Of a stretch of DNA of 64,000 bases, positions 24,824-38,653 are shown one piece after another (the first letter of the stretch is position 1; every line of letters starts with the position of its first letter). The position numbers were made by a program, and so were the translations under genes. The notes beneath the pieces are model-generated. The model worked only from the letters and a program-made list of their open reading frames with translations. It was not told the DNA's origin and did no database searches. This DNA is from Bugula neritina. Taxonomy: Eukaryota > Bryozoa > Gymnolaemata > Cheilostomatida > Bugulidae. The stretch is from NCBI GenBank assembly GCA_964035545.1, contig OZ037765.1, positions 30,864,004 through 30,928,003 of the forward strand, read 5' to 3'.

Positions 24824-24865
24824 AAGTCAAACTTGTGTATACTTAAGTCAAACTTGTGTATACTT
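24824..24865. repeat. 21-bp direct duplication
   Basis: Two perfect adjacent copies of a 21-bp unit beginning AAGTCAAACTTG within an intron of the SEA/FZ/LDLa gene. No function suggested. Confidence 0.85.
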
Positions 24866-25111
24866 AAGCTAAATGACACTGGAGTATCGTGAAATAGAAA
24901 GCTCTACTTTGTATACAAACAGTAGAAACAGCTAATGAAACCCCAGCCAACTAACCCAATAAAAAGTTTTAATATTTGCCAACTTGGACAATAAAATTTA
25001 ACTATTTCAATATTAGTTGAGTATCAGAGCAATTTATTATACAGGTCTGAGTATCAAGTGAAACTGACCTATCAAGTGTTGTTCAAAGAAGTAATTACAC
25101 AAGAAACCTAC

Positions 25112-25976
25112 CAGTGAATGTAACAACTAGTCCCACTGCAACTGACAGGATGGTGATGAGGACTAGCGTGAGAATGATTGCCACTAGCCACCTACGGCTA
25201 CACACGAGCATAGATTTACTGCTCGTATTGTCTAGCATCGTATTCGTAGAGGTCTTAGAATCTCTGTTATTTTTTCTAAGGAATGCGAAAGGTGAAAGTG
25301 AGCGATTGGAACTTTTAGTGTCTTTGTTGTGGTGTGTGGCTGTGTCAGCAGGGATAGTGCCTGTGTATCTGTGGTTAGAGATGCCCAGGGGGTTGTGGAG
25401 GGTGCAGGGCATTGTGTGGTGCGGGTCAGCTATAGAATTGTGATGTAATGTGCAAGGAGTATTGCTGCCAGGGCGTTGCTGCTCGTAACCATTGTTTAAT
25501 GTCCTAGGAGAGCCCGATGCCTGTCTCTGATGATGCAGGTGGTGCGGCGTTATAGAACCATGGAAGCTACAGAACGGTTGCTGAGGCAGCGTGTGTGTAG
25601 ACATCATTGGGTTTCCACAGTTACACATGGGAAGACTAGGTGGAGGCTGTTGTGGAGGTGCCGAGTGCTCGGTGCACCTGACGCTGCAGCTGCTGCACAA
25701 TGATGCCGGAGAACCCCTGAAGTGATGGTCCATTGTTTGGTGCACAGAGGGTATGCGAGACTCCATCTCATTGGTGAAGTAGGGTGGTGGGTGGTTGGAC
25801 TGTGTCTCAGACCCTATTTCTTCATAAATATGTCCATCAGGGTGGGCGAAACTGTACCCCGTAGTGTTGCTCTGTGTTTCAGCAAACTGAAACGCATTGG
25901 CTATTTGCTGTCCGCTGCCGTTTCTAGATTCACTGGTGAATCGTGGAGGCCAGCCGTTGCTAGAATTTGTTCTAAC
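25112..25976 (-). CDS. SEA/FZ/LDLa gene, cytoplasmic tail and membrane anchor exon
   Basis: An 865-base exon from acceptor TTTGTAG to donor CTG|GTAGGT (phase 0 start, phase 1 end). The frame is open 70 codons upstream of the Met at 25766, so that Met need not be the start. The tail is rich in Pro, His, Ser and Cys, contains GHIYEEIGSE (a YEEI motif of the type bound by SH2 domains when phosphorylated) and a Cys cluster, and ends RRWLVAIILTLVLITILSVA plus VGLVVTF, a single membrane span preceded by Arg-Arg as expected for a type II protein. Confidence 0.88.
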
Positions 25977-27630
25977 CTACAAACAGACAAAACTTGTAGT
26001 CCAACAAAAATACACTTTTAATAATTACAAACAGAAGCAGAGCGAGTTAGTATTTAATATAGTTTTTCCAACAAGTAGTGCCAATATACATACAATCAAA
26101 CCTGGCACAACATTGGTAGTACACACTCTGTAACAGTTTCACTTTATTACTGAAGATGCCATAAGTTCTAGATATTGCTTTTAGTTACTGTAATTACTAT
26201 ATTGTAATATAAAATTTTAAAGGTTTTATACCAGACCAGAAAATCAGCAAAGTAATGGATCATGCTGTTTCCATTAGCTCTTACAGTATAGCAGCACACG
26301 AATCAATTATGAGAGAATAGCATGCTTGTAGACATCATACAGTGTCACTAAATTAATATTTGGTAATAAACTTCTCCTTGATAGGTTAAATAACTATCCT
26401 TTTCAATAGCATAAGTATGACATCGAAAGTGCATACAATATAGCAGCAAAATAACCAGGGGGCTCCAGTAATTCTCCCACGACTCTGTAAATAGTCAGCC
26501 TACCAACCCTTCAAGTTTCATCAAACAAAAACGACTTTTATAGACCGACAGCTCAGATAAATGAGAACTGACAAACAATACAAAAAGCTAACAAATAGAT
26601 AAGTTCGGGAGATATCAGTCAAATTAATCATAATCAATCTTTAATTTAAATGAAAAGGCTATAAACAAAAAAGAAGTAACTATGAACTTACATGCCACTG
26701 TAGTGTATTAACCCCTAGAGTTGTATCATTCACATAACACATGTGTAGACCACCAGCTGGCATTATGTTCAGCTATACAACCAATCTCAACCACACAAAC
26801 CAACCAGGCTAACCATTGCTCAAGATATGACAGGCTTTCACCTTCAAGCATCTGATTAGGAAAGTTTTTGCAAATGTTGATTTTTCTTTAAATGTTAGTA
26901 TTTACTTTCGGAACAAATATATCTCGTACCAACCACATGCAGCTTTTGACACTTGCTGAGCAAATAACTCATTGCAACTGGGAGAAAACTCTCTTAAATT
27001 AAACAACAAGTTTACCGTAATCTTTACGTTCTAAGGAAATTGGAATATCATTTGTAGAAGGTTATAACATTGAAGAACTATTAGTTTGTTATATTATATT
27101 CGATACTGTAACTGTATTCCAGTTTATAAAGACACAGTGCTGCTATTTATTCAGCCATTACAGAATAAAGGCAACATTTGTTCAGCAGACGCCTTTTTAA
27201 TATAAACATTGAACACCTCTCACAGCAATGCTAGCCCTACAAAATACACTTTAAGCTTTCGTAGCATCACAAACTCAGTTCTTTCATAGCTCTTCAGTCC
27301 ACTTGACTGAAATATCACAGATTTCAGGCTATAACCTATCAACTAATCTCTCCCTAACCAACTCCAATCTTGACACTTGTCCAGTAGATCATGCTCTGCT
27401 AGCAAAAACCACAAATCACTTTCTCTGACTTAATATAACCTCATGTCATCCAAAGTTGAGATAAGCATATTCACAGCAGGTCACTTTTATTGACCGCAGC
27501 ATCCACCTGCAGCAACTTTCTAGGACTAGAAAATTAAATGCTGCACTGATCGCCTCAAAAACACTTATTAAATAGAAAATGACTAACTAACTTCAAACTG
27601 AACTCTTAAGTATAAATAATGTCAACTTAC

Positions 27631-27660
27631 CAATTTATGGTAATGGATTTTAAAATCCAT
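27631..27660 (-). CDS. Possible alternative first coding exon (10 codons)
   Basis: On the minus strand ATG GAT TTT AAA ... TTG is followed by a consensus donor GTAAGT and ends in phase 0, as needed to join the tail exon at 25976. Encodes MDFKIHYHKL. Short enough that chance cannot be excluded. Confidence 0.25.
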
Positions 27661-28793
27661 TTGAAGGTTGGATAATAATATAGCAATATCACTTGTAAAG
27701 CTAGTGAAGTGACAGATAACTAACTGGTACTAATAACTGCTCGACTTTCTAATATTTATTAATTACTTGCGAAGAATCATCACCCCAGAGTTAAGGGTGT
27801 GCAAGTGCATTGAAGAGTGCAGTGAACGAAACTGAGAAGCCTACTGAATACTAAGTACAATTCTCATCAACGTTGTATCATCCCAAGCTGTCACTGCATT
27901 GTTACAAGATACATTTTTAAATAGTTCATCTCCCATGAGAGTTGGTAACTGACATGTATTCTATTAGCTAGACTTTCCTGTACATTGCCGGAAAGTGTTA
28001 TTAGAATGAAATGGTTAGATTATATTACAAAAATCAATATGAAAATTAAGTGCAGAGCTATTGTCTTAGTCATACTCTAATGTCTAATTACTAGACAAAT
28101 ATACATTCTGCTGTGTGTAAATATAAACATATCACACCAGATGGTAAACCAATCCAAAACAATTTATACAAAGTTGTATAAACATTGGAGTCTGACATTT
28201 AGCAAGGCGAAAGAGAGCTTAATGTTCTAGAGTCGCTAACTTATTAATTATTACTTTAAAGCAATTATAACTAAATAACATAAATACTCAAAATAAAACT
28301 TGAATGAATTAGTCTAAGGATGTAAATAATAATATAAAATCTTAAGAAAGAATGCCAACCTGCGAAGTAGAATTAGTGTTGTCACAACTACAGACAAGTT
28401 CTGTGGGTTGAAGATGCATGATAATAAATAGCTGTGAGATTGAGTGTAGATATATTAATATAGAGCCTAATGGTCTTATTGTGACTTTATCTCTCTATAA
28501 ATCTAAACCCTCTAATCAAGTCGACATACTTTTTAATGTTATCCAGCTCATTACAGACAACTGCCATCAAATGTGAAATCAACATCAGTAAAGCTCAACA
28601 ACTGCAGAATATGTTCAACAGCCAACAGACTCCATCAAACTAATAGCTTTAGACAACACACATGTTGTAAAACATTGAATTACATCTTTTGATCTATTTC
28701 ATTGATGCTATAAATAATTATCTAACACTCCCCAATAACTATAAAATAATTGTAATACAATAATAATGTGGAATAACACTACTATTTACGTAC

Positions 28794-28862
28794 CATACTG
28801 TTATATCTGTTTCCCTGAAAACTTTTAGTGGTTGGTGAACTAGTATGTACCCAAGTAGTCAT
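28794..28862 (-). CDS. Possible alternative first coding exon (23 codons) with local promoter motifs
   Basis: On the minus strand an ATG-started frame MTTWVHTSSPTTKSFQGNRY then NSM ends at donor ATG|GTACGT in phase 0, compatible with the tail exon. Just upstream lie TATAAA (28928-28933 on the minus strand) and a CCAAT-type box (28969-28975). A short out-of-frame upstream ATG overlaps the start. Together these suggest an internal promoter giving a shorter, different N-terminus; there is no transcript evidence. Confidence 0.42.
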
Positions 28863-31800
28863 AGCGTTTTCATTATACCCAACCTATTTCCATTAATTCG
28901 TACTCCTAACTGATCGACTGTAATAGCTTTATAATCCATCACCCATGCATGGAGCCACAATGCTCCAGCCAATGGGCAAGTCAAATTATGCATCAGGGGT
29001 ATGCAACTCCGATGTTATGTTAGTAACCTTGGCTACTGGCAACTGGGTAGTAACATGATTATGCAATGTGCCTATTTGAAATAACAAAGAAACAGATGCC
29101 AATACCATACTAAAATTTTATCATGATTTAATAATTTAGAAAATTTTGCCAAAAAACTTTCTGTCAGCTTATATATTATGTTATAAACGAGCAAGTTTTC
29201 ACTTTATGGTAGCTGTTAAAGCATTTTCTCATTTACAATAATATATTATGTAGTTGTGTAATGTGTCTATACCAGCATTATACATATAATTCTTGTTTTG
29301 CTGCCCATATATTATATAACGTGAGGTACATGGATGGTAAGAAAGGAGAGGTCAAAAACATTAACAAGATGAGACAGTTAACTGAGCTTTCAACCATGTC
29401 AGGGAAATTACTAAACCACATAATCACTGCGGTTGTCAAAGTTATGAATAATTTATTGATTAAGAAGATTTTTACATCACATTGTATAACAAATTCAAGG
29501 AACAAATGCGAACAGTGTTGTAATTAATTAATGCAGCCAGAAAATTGGGCAATTGATAGTATTCTGGCAAGCTTAAACAATGCTTAGAGGAAATAGTTAT
29601 ATGATAAGGAGACATGGTAAAACTTATATATTCTGCTATACAAATCATACTAGCAACTGTAATTACCAATTCATGATATACTTGAACTACTCAATTTCAA
29701 TAAATTATTTTAAAATGCGAGATTATCCCAGGCGCTTGCCTTAGCAGTTATTACTGTGAATATGAAACGCCAGACTTATAAGCAGCTCTAGAGGTAAACC
29801 GTCTATAACGGGCTCTAATCATGATCATAAAGAATAGAAAATATTTATATACTCCAAAAGACGAGATTATCTGATAGACTTTAGAAATATTTGGTGTATC
29901 GAGTTCTCATTAGGCAAGCTTAGACGAAGTTTCCAGTTGTTTGAAACTGATCCACGCTATAATCATGCAATACATAGCATGACACGACTGTATGAATGAA
30001 AGATAAATTTGTAAGGAATAGCTTGGAATCTTATGATATCACCACAACAAGTTAGACATTAATTACAGTACAGTGCAGTGATTAAGAATGGGTATTACTA
30101 ATTTGGCTATTATTAAGGTATTTCCATGTTCATGAGTTTTCAACACGCAAATAAAACTTTTCAGCTTTCCAGTCACGGAACAGAAAGAAGAATCATCAGA
30201 TAGTTGTTATGCTATGCCAAAGGCTGGTACATTCTGACGAAGTATTGTTCGAATGTGCAATATGTTAAGAGGAAATGCAGCTAAGTCTTTTTGTTTAAGT
30301 TAATTATAGCTCCTGCCGTTGGGTTGTACTAAATTTGAAATTGAATTAAACTTATTTTAGTATAGACAATTGATGTGCCGATACAAAAATGTTGAGTTAC
30401 AATTAAAATATGACGTCAGAGTTATGTTTATTTCCACAAATTGTTTAACAACCATCATTGAAAAAAACCCTATTCCAGTTTTTATTTTGGTTACTAACAG
30501 GTAACCGAGATTCCCCATGTTTTCAGGTAAAGTGAATTTACTCATAATCTCATAATGATGAGTTAATGGGAAAAGAGGGCAGGTGCCGGTGAATACAATG
30601 CAGAAAACAAGGCTCCCGGGAGAAATATGAAACGAATTTCTATCAAAGCTTTAAATCTGAATTGCTGAATAGAAGCTGGCATCTACACATTGGAGGAATT
30701 TTCTAAAGATGTTGTAGATATAATATTAACATGAATGATGTTAGTTTTTATTCAACACAGACTCTAAGACAACAGAGTGGCAGGTTGTTATCAGATTGTA
30801 ACTTGACACCAGTAACAAGGTGCTTGTTTCTCTCTAAAATCATGGGGGAGACAATTCCTCACCAATAATGTTGTAGAATATTTGCTATAAATAGGAATAG
30901 GATTGTTTTAAAATTTACATTCTGCTTTATTTATTAATCAGTCTCAAATCTTGTCTCTAGTTTAAAGAGAACAGTTTAACATGGCATTTTATGATAAAAG
31001 GGAATACATTATATAATAAGTAGAATATTATATCATCTAGTGTGGTCTAGTGGAATTCTCATTGCGGTAATTACAAGGCAGTGTGCAATAAATCTAACAT
31101 AATTATAGTATATCCCCATTAATGAATGGGGATGAAAGCAGATATTCTGGGCCAGTTACAGAAGGCCCATCTGGACACTTTAGCCCAAGTGTCATCAACA
31201 TAATGCACACCAAGACACAAAGCCATATGCCCAAATCAACTTCAATATATACATTATCAAAAGGCCTATTATCTCTTCGTGCAGGCAGTTAAGCTAGAAT
31301 AATAACAGCATTGTTATAAAGATGAGGGATCAAAATAAATTATACAAAAGATGCTGAAAATTTCCTCCTATTTAAATTGACTTAATAACTAACCATTAGA
31401 CCCAGATCTGTATTTTTACGTTATGTAATACAGGTATAAACATGTTTGACAAGGTAATGTAACACTGCACAACATCACCTGTTTCAACAATGATAATGGA
31501 AGTAGTTATTCAAAGTTATGGTGAGAATATATACCATACCGTGCAATGCTTAAGAAGAAGACACATCTGCATAACTAAGAAGGTGGGAAAAACAATTTAT
31601 TAATTTGAAAACTATCAGGGCTGCTCGAGTGTAGACTGTGAACTGCCAACACCCATTGTGATATCAAAGTTAATTCAAAAGGTATCAGTCAGTTTGATGA
31701 AAATAAATGAAGCATTGCAAAGCTAAATGTTTGCAACACTTCAATCAATATTAAATTTGATAGAGCAAAATTAAAGTCTTTATTTTATTTGAGCCTAAAA

Positions 31801-33578
31801 CTATGCAAACTGCCAATAAATGTCTATAGATTAAATTATCTAACAAACTGCACTGTTGACAGAGAAAGTGTATACATAACGACTAACATGTAGGTAATAC
31901 AGCTCCAAATCAATATAATACATTATCCAAATACCGCTATTATGTAAATTTTCCTGAAAGTATATTTGTTTTTAGAGAGCGTGCTAATAAGACACTTTTA
32001 GCTTGGTGTAACATAAAGAATACAATATTAAAATGTAATACTAACAATATAAGTGTAACTAAAATACTCTGTATATACAGCTAATTGTCACATAATAACA
32101 AACATAGCAGCGTTCAACACAGCAACACATAGACTTTGTGTCCATAAACATGCATATTGACAAGCTAATTACAGCTAAACTCAGTCCTTGAGGTACCTGA
32201 ATTCTTTTCTCTGCTATTTTAATTAGTAGTATAAAAATTTGAATTTACTTGACTATTGATTACCATAATTTATGATATCTTAGATTCAATTCCAAGCACT
32301 TTGAAGTAAAAGTGCTACACACTCAACTAAAGGCGTATGCATAACATGATTGATTTATTTAAATCTGTTTATTTTAATTTCACTTAACAACTAATAGCTA
32401 CATGCAAAAAGGTTTCTTGGGACTTTATAACCCTAGAAGAGATAATTTATTCAACGACAAAAAAGCTTAAATAATACATAAATAAAAATAGCTTTAAACT
32501 AAATTGATTAAGGCTTGATATGGAGACAGGTAGTTATGCAATTCCATTTTAACTTTGTCAATATTATTATGAAGATACTGTGCCTTTCAATTAAGTCTAG
32601 GAGTTGCCTTCTTTGAAAAGCTGTTTTGGAACTTCAAGAACTTTTAAACAAATCATTTTTATCGTTACTTTGTAATCCTTTTTAATAACTAGTGAAATGC
32701 GAAGCCCTAAAACCACTAAAACCAGTAATAGAGAAATTGGAAAAAGCCTGTGTTCTACATTAGAAATGTAGCAAAAGAAGTTATGTCCTCTGTGACAATT
32801 TCACGAAAATTTATTAATACAACTAACAACTGTCACAATCCTGTTTAAATATCATAGTTATAAATATAATGTATTGATGCCAATCCTATTAGCATTACAT
32901 CAGCATATCTAGTGACCAGCTTGGCACATGTCCAGCAAATTTTGATAGAGAAGAATTCTTATGACTCCATGAGTCACGCTAGAAAATATGGCGCAACATG
33001 CAAGGTAAACGCATTAAGTTGAGATGACAGAATATTATACATTATTAATTAGTTGGAATTCGATTATCTAAACATAAGGATGGTGGTTTTAAATTTAGAT
33101 TCATTAAAATAAATATAATTGCTCAAAGTTTATACAAACACACAAAGAAAGCCTGCTGCTAAACACTAATATACCTAATATCCATCAGTTTCCGCGGTAA
33201 TGGGAATTTTATAACTCGGTATGAATCTACAACAGCTTTTTAAATACTGCTTTAGGGACAGTATAGCTTCATCTACAAGGAATGTAAATATATCTTCATG
33301 CATATCTAAACAAAGTGTTGTGATTAAAAACACATGCCGGCAAACTTTCAACAATTACACTCAGCTATCATCACTAAAAATACACCTGCCTAAATTAAAC
33401 TTGAGTTAGCAATTTTGTAATGGCTCAATTACTATGTATGCACACTAGCATGTAGAAAGCAGACTTCACCTGCCTAAAGAAAGAGCTATCGTAGCTGCAA
33501 ACAGATAAATTTAAATAGCTAATTTTTGATATGCAACATTTGTAAACTTTTTCAATATAATTTTGTCAGGTAAAAAAT

Positions 33579-33732
33579 CTATGGAAAAAAAAACAAAAAT
33601 GCTGTACTAAAATTTTTTTCAGCTCTAAGTACACCTATTACACAGTATAATTTCCTATTTATGAAGTATTGTGTAATAGGTGCACAATTAGAGCTAGAAA
33701 AGCATTTTGTAAGCTTTTTTGTTTTTTCATAG
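33579..33732. repeat. Imperfect fold-back (inverted repeat), about 154 bp
   Basis: CTATGGAAAA... at 33579 is mirrored by ...TTTTCATAG ending at 33732. The inner arms pair well (GCTCTAA and ACACCTATTACACA against TGTGTAATAGGTGCAC and TTAGAGC) around a loop near 33650-33665. Weaker pairing extends outward to about 33540 and 33760. It could be a MITE remnant or a transcribed hairpin; no TIR target duplication is obvious. Confidence 0.7.
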
Positions 33733-35639
33733 TTTCTCATATGACAATATCACAGATTTTTATCAAACATCTCTTTAAAAAGGTAACATTTGCACCAAAC
33801 TAGATAGTAAAATGGTTGATCAGAGAGGATATCTTTCCAACACAACCACCAATGAGCTATTAGCTATAGTACTCAATTATATCAATGTAGAGGGGGGTCT
33901 GTCATAAGTCCGAAATAGAATATTAAACAGTTTTAGAAAGTGTGCCGTATACTCTCACTCAACATAGTTCTGAATTCATAGCCTGTATAAGATACCTTAG
34001 TTCATACATTGTCAACTATTTTTGTTTTCAGAATTAAAATAATTTTATGAATAAATTTCAAGTTGAACTGAAGCACAATGTAATACATATTTGTGTGTTT
34101 ATAAAAATGACAGCATACATTGTATTTTGTGGACAGTTGTTATACATGCAGTTCACTTTTAATAAAATATTTAGTTTGATTTAATAGAAAACTTATAGTA
34201 GGATTTGCCAGAAGCATATGCATATGCTGTATATATTTAAAGGTTTATAACTAGATTATAATAACTAGAAGCTAAATTAATGCTGCATTAATTTGTCAGT
34301 TAAACCAACATATCCAGGTGGTTGTAAGCAGGCTATATACACAACTACTGCATTTTGAGTATTACAATTTTTTTAGATGCTTTTCATCGAAATGTCCCAA
34401 TATGCATTCAGTCAAAAATTATTACAATTATTTCACCGATTCATAGTTTTAAGCTATTTCTAAAATACAATTGCTATTATGATGGTAGCAGCACTATTTA
34501 GCATACATAACTCAACAGATATATACAATGCCAAATGGGAGGAGATTTTTGAAATGAGCCCAAATACATACGTGAAAATATCATATGCTTTATAGATTTT
34601 ACATATTCTAAATAATGCCACGTTGCTCACCATGTGTAAGTGGCCACCATCAAAAGCAGCTTCACTAAAATAGAGAATCTTTTAAAAAAACTTTATGACT
34701 ACGATTTTGGCAAAAATAAATTTAAGTTGTCTTTTCTTACTAACTAATTTTCTAGGATAGGCAACTCCAAATTGCGTAAAAGTTGGGACTTCTAAATAAA
34801 AATAATCTTAAATAGTGGCGATTTATTGTACAACAAAATTCATTTATAAATAGCATAATTTTATCATAATAGCAGAAACCTTTACTCTATAAATATTTTT
34901 TTGTATTTTTTTTGTTATAGTCTTTGCATCCTTTTAATAATTTATCAAAGCTATACGCCATTATGATATTTCTTAAAAAAGAACCTTGAGTAATTAATAG
35001 AAAGCAAAAATTAGAAAAAGTAGAACATATTTGCTAGAGACAAGAACTAAAAAGCCTTTTACTATAATTCAAACAAGAGAAGTGTTCTACCATCCCTTGT
35101 CATAGAGATTTAACTTTGCTGTGATATTTTAGATTAATTACAAACTCACTAATGTAAGATTAGAGCTGAAACCTTATAAACAATATATAATATTTATACA
35201 AATGAGTCATGCATAGAAAGATTAGGGTTTAGACTAATACTTGGGACCAAATTTCCTTTGGGAGGAGCTCTGGGAACATAAACTATGAACACATCTCACT
35301 AGGAGGTCTCAAAGTCAAAATAAACAACTAAATTAGTTTCCAAGTTAGGCTGGTGTTGTTTTCTAAACAACTCTAAGGCCCAGGTGTTTTCACTGATGCT
35401 AATATCTCTGTCAAAAGTTCAGCCTGTTGCTATGTCTGCCTCCATTTGCTGCAGTAAATTTTATATAAAATGTTTAATTACTGAGAACTATATAATTTAT
35501 GCAAGACTAAAAACTCTGAGAGAGTTGCTTGAGTACTTGAATTAACACCCTTTCAAATATGCTTTAGTAGAAATATTAGAGGTGATAGTGTTGAGAGTAT
35601 ATTATGCATTGTATTTTATAATGAACAGGTTTATTATGT

Positions 35640-35902
35640 AGTATATAGTAGTATATAGTAGTATAGTATATAGTAGTATAGTATATAGTAGTATAATATA
35701 TAGTAGTATAGTATATAGTAGTATAGTATATAGTAGTATAGTATATAGTAGTATAGTATATAGTAGTATAGTATATAGTAGTATAATATATAGTAGTATA
35801 GTATATAGTAGTATAGTATATAGTAGTATAGTATATAGTAGTATAGTATATAGTAGTATAGTATAGTATATAGTATATAGTAGTGTAGTATATAGTAGTG
35901 TA
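35640..35902. repeat. 15-bp TATAGTAGTATAGTA minisatellite
   Basis: About 17 units of a 15-bp AT-rich motif, with sporadic G/A changes and shortened units at both ends. The minus-strand frame across it (35576-35926) is a pure translation of the repeat and is not a gene. Confidence 0.95.
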
Positions 35903-38012
35903 GTGCTGTAAAGCAGGTCTGCTCATAAAATTAGTACATATTATTAATATGATACTTCACAACACAAAATAGATAATTTATTTGCTATAAAGAGTCTCTC
36001 ACTCATATAGAGTAAACACTAAACACAGACTATCAGTTACTTAGACTGGCTGCATAAAGTATAGAGTTACTACTCAACTCACCATAACTGGAAATACTAT
36101 ACCTGCAGAATGTGAAAATCAACCAACAGCTAATTAATAATTTTATAAACGATGTGCAAACATAAGAAATTGGAAGATATCCGCAGCATGTTAAACTTCT
36201 GTGATGGACAAGCAGATGTAAGTACAGGAGTTAACTTTTAGTAAACACTTGGTGCTGTCTAGTATGTTAATCTAGTTGAGTCACGTGTTGATAGCAGTGA
36301 GAAGACAACTCAAGAAATCAACAAGCTGAATATTTCACAACAGCATTGGCTGATGAGGGTTTCATATTAATATAAGATAAATTTCTATTCCGACTTAGAA
36401 AGTGTTAAAAAATGCCTCTAGACTTTAAATAAGGTTTGTATTTTGCCTGCAAGCATAAAATTTAAGTTTTTAGTTCAATAAAAGGTATGGAATCACAGCT
36501 GAGTTAACATCTACTCAGAAATAAATCGTAGACAAAACTTTCTATTTAAACTCAGTGACTTAGCATGCATACTGTCTATCTGTTTGTCAACACTGTCTGC
36601 ACTGTCACACACTAAAGTGAATATGATTTACATTTTACATAGTTTAATTAGGAGAGAATTTGAACTAAGTCATAACCCTCAGTGAACTATTGCCCTCCTT
36701 CCATCAGCCGTTATGTAGCTATCTAACAGGCATGAGAAAGTAATTAATATAATTTAATTAAAGAGAAGTTTACTGCCTTCAACTGCAGTAATCACAAGAA
36801 ATACAATATTTGTTTACTGTAATCAATTTAATATATTTTTAGGAGTCATCAAGTAATGTTATGTGTGGGTTTGATGTGTTACAAAGAATACACTATTTCA
36901 CTAGGAACAAAAGAGTAAATGTATATAGTTGAGCATAATGGCATGGCAGTTACCATGGCAACATAATGTGTTACCAGATATTGTATGTTTCAATGTTGAA
37001 AATAATTAGGCTCATGCATAAATTCAAGTGTATCTCACAGGTGCTTTATTTGATGTGAATTTCAGTTTTGAATCAAAAAGCAAAGACAGTTTGAATGGGA
37101 CAATAGTCAGATTTTATCTTTTAAAAGCAAATTAAGCTTGCCATTGTAGAAGTAAGGGTGTAGACAGCAGTTTCAGCGAGGGGTAGGGGGGGTAGGGGCG
37201 GTATGGGGGGGAGGGAATCACTAACTTACTAGAAATGAGTCAGCCAGCAATAAAGCAAACTCTAGTTATTCTACACCCCATCACCTTGTTTGAAATCCTG
37301 TGACACACAGCTAATAAATTACTGTAATCGTTTACATAAAACAAACACATTCGGATTGTAAACCACTTGAAACTTTCAGTTTGACACTATGAGAAGCCCT
37401 TCAAGGGTATCTGTGTGTACAGTTACAGAGAACATATACCTGTTTGTGCAAGTCAAAATATTCCAACTTGAGGCAACAAAGTTGAGTTTGAAAAATTCAG
37501 TTTTTTTCAGTGTTGCTAGATTAAATCCAGACTACCTAACTTTTATGTGTTGTAACAGTCAGCTAATTAGGCAAATAAGTTCTGTAAATTAAACTAAAAG
37601 CAGGCCTTTTAAATCAGTTTTTTATAAAATGTGTTTCTGGAGAGACTAGTCTGAGGTTAGCCCGGGTAAAGGCAGTTATGGTGGGAGGTATTTGGCCCAT
37701 GGCTTGAATAGACAATATTATATTCTATGTATGAAAATGGTCACATAGAATCGCTGGTTCAATTAATCGGCATATCTAAAAGATCTCTCTTTGTTAGAAG
37801 ACCAATTTTTACTAAATACAGTAGACTACTGGCTGGGAAATTTATTCATAAGTGGAAGAATGAAGAGCCGAAAACAATGTTGGTGCCGTGTGTCTCTTCA
37901 ACTGAGAGATAATTAGAGAATGAGTTAGCGACAGAACAGCGTGAACTCTTAAATAGTAACCTATAAGTTCTCTTCACTAGACATATAATCATTATAACTG
38001 AATATAAACTCT

Positions 38013-38219
38013 ATGAAGTGGCAAATCATAGCAATTGTGACTTCTTTCCTCATGAGTCAACATCAACTCTCTTGCTCTGAAGGTACCAGCCAATATTCTA
38101 AATATTTGCTTTCCAAACAGGAAGCTATTATTGACGTGATGAAGTTTGTGCGGTGGAGACAGGATAACAGTGCAATGGGCAGACTAATTGAGAAAATTAC
38201 CTTCCTAACTACCATATAA
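38013..38219 (+). CDS. Small ORF with a signal-peptide-like start
   Basis: A 68-codon frame beginning MKWQIIAIVTSFLMSQHQLS (short basic start, hydrophobic core, then Cys-Ser-Glu), followed by a hydrophilic part and ending LIEKITFLTTI. It is AT-biased like its surroundings and lies within the large minus-strand intron, 119 bp upstream of the retrotransposon. I do not recognise it. The signal-like start could be chance; no splice sites or conserved cysteines support it. Confidence 0.2.
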   Translation: MKWQIIAIVTSFLMSQHQLSCSEGTSQYSKYLLSKQEAIIDVMKFVRWRQDNSAMGRLIEKITFLTTI

Positions 38220-38653
38220 TAAAGTGTAGGCTATAATTTAGACCTGCATAGAACTATAATATATGATTCTTCCAAGATGCCAGGGAATAAAAAATGATTC
38301 AGGCTACAGACTAGATTAGTGTTGACACACTGCATACTGTGGTAAAATTGTGTATAGTATAACTAATGCTTATATTTTTCCTTACTAGTATTAACTTCAT
38401 TCCCATGGAATGCGTGTTTTCTTAGATATACATCATTACATAGCCATAGTATTGTAACAGCTAAGTGTTATGTTGGCAATGATGGGATTAGCTATTATTC
38501 CCAGCTACTTACTACTACTGACGTGACTGGATTAGCTATTGTTTCTGACGGCTCACAGGAACACTTATATAATCAAGATAACCGGGATTTCCCTGCGAAG
38601 TTCGCTCGATTCGAGCGATTCCTTTGTTCTAGCCCTGCGAATCCCCTGCGATT

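Larger units (their letters stand above)
25977..38337 (-). other. First intron of the SEA/FZ/LDLa gene, left part
   Basis: Apart from the two possible alternative first exons (27.6 and 28.8 kb), a fold-back at 33.6 kb, a microsatellite at 35.6-35.9 kb and a small plus-strand ORF at 38.0 kb, I see only AT-rich sequence. The overlapping frames near 29.3-29.7 kb on both strands are not supported. Confidence 0.6.

Noticed and set aside
24597-24830. Minus-strand 77-codon frame
   Set aside because: Intron sequence of the SEA/FZ/LDLa gene without phase-compatible splice sites.
29261-29669. Overlapping frames on both strands near 29.3-29.7 kb
   Set aside because: AT-driven, no homology, no splice or promoter support.
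35576-35926. 116-codon minus-strand frame made of TTIYY repeats
   Set aside because: It is the translation of a 15-bp AT-rich minisatellite; period divisible by three keeps it open by chance.
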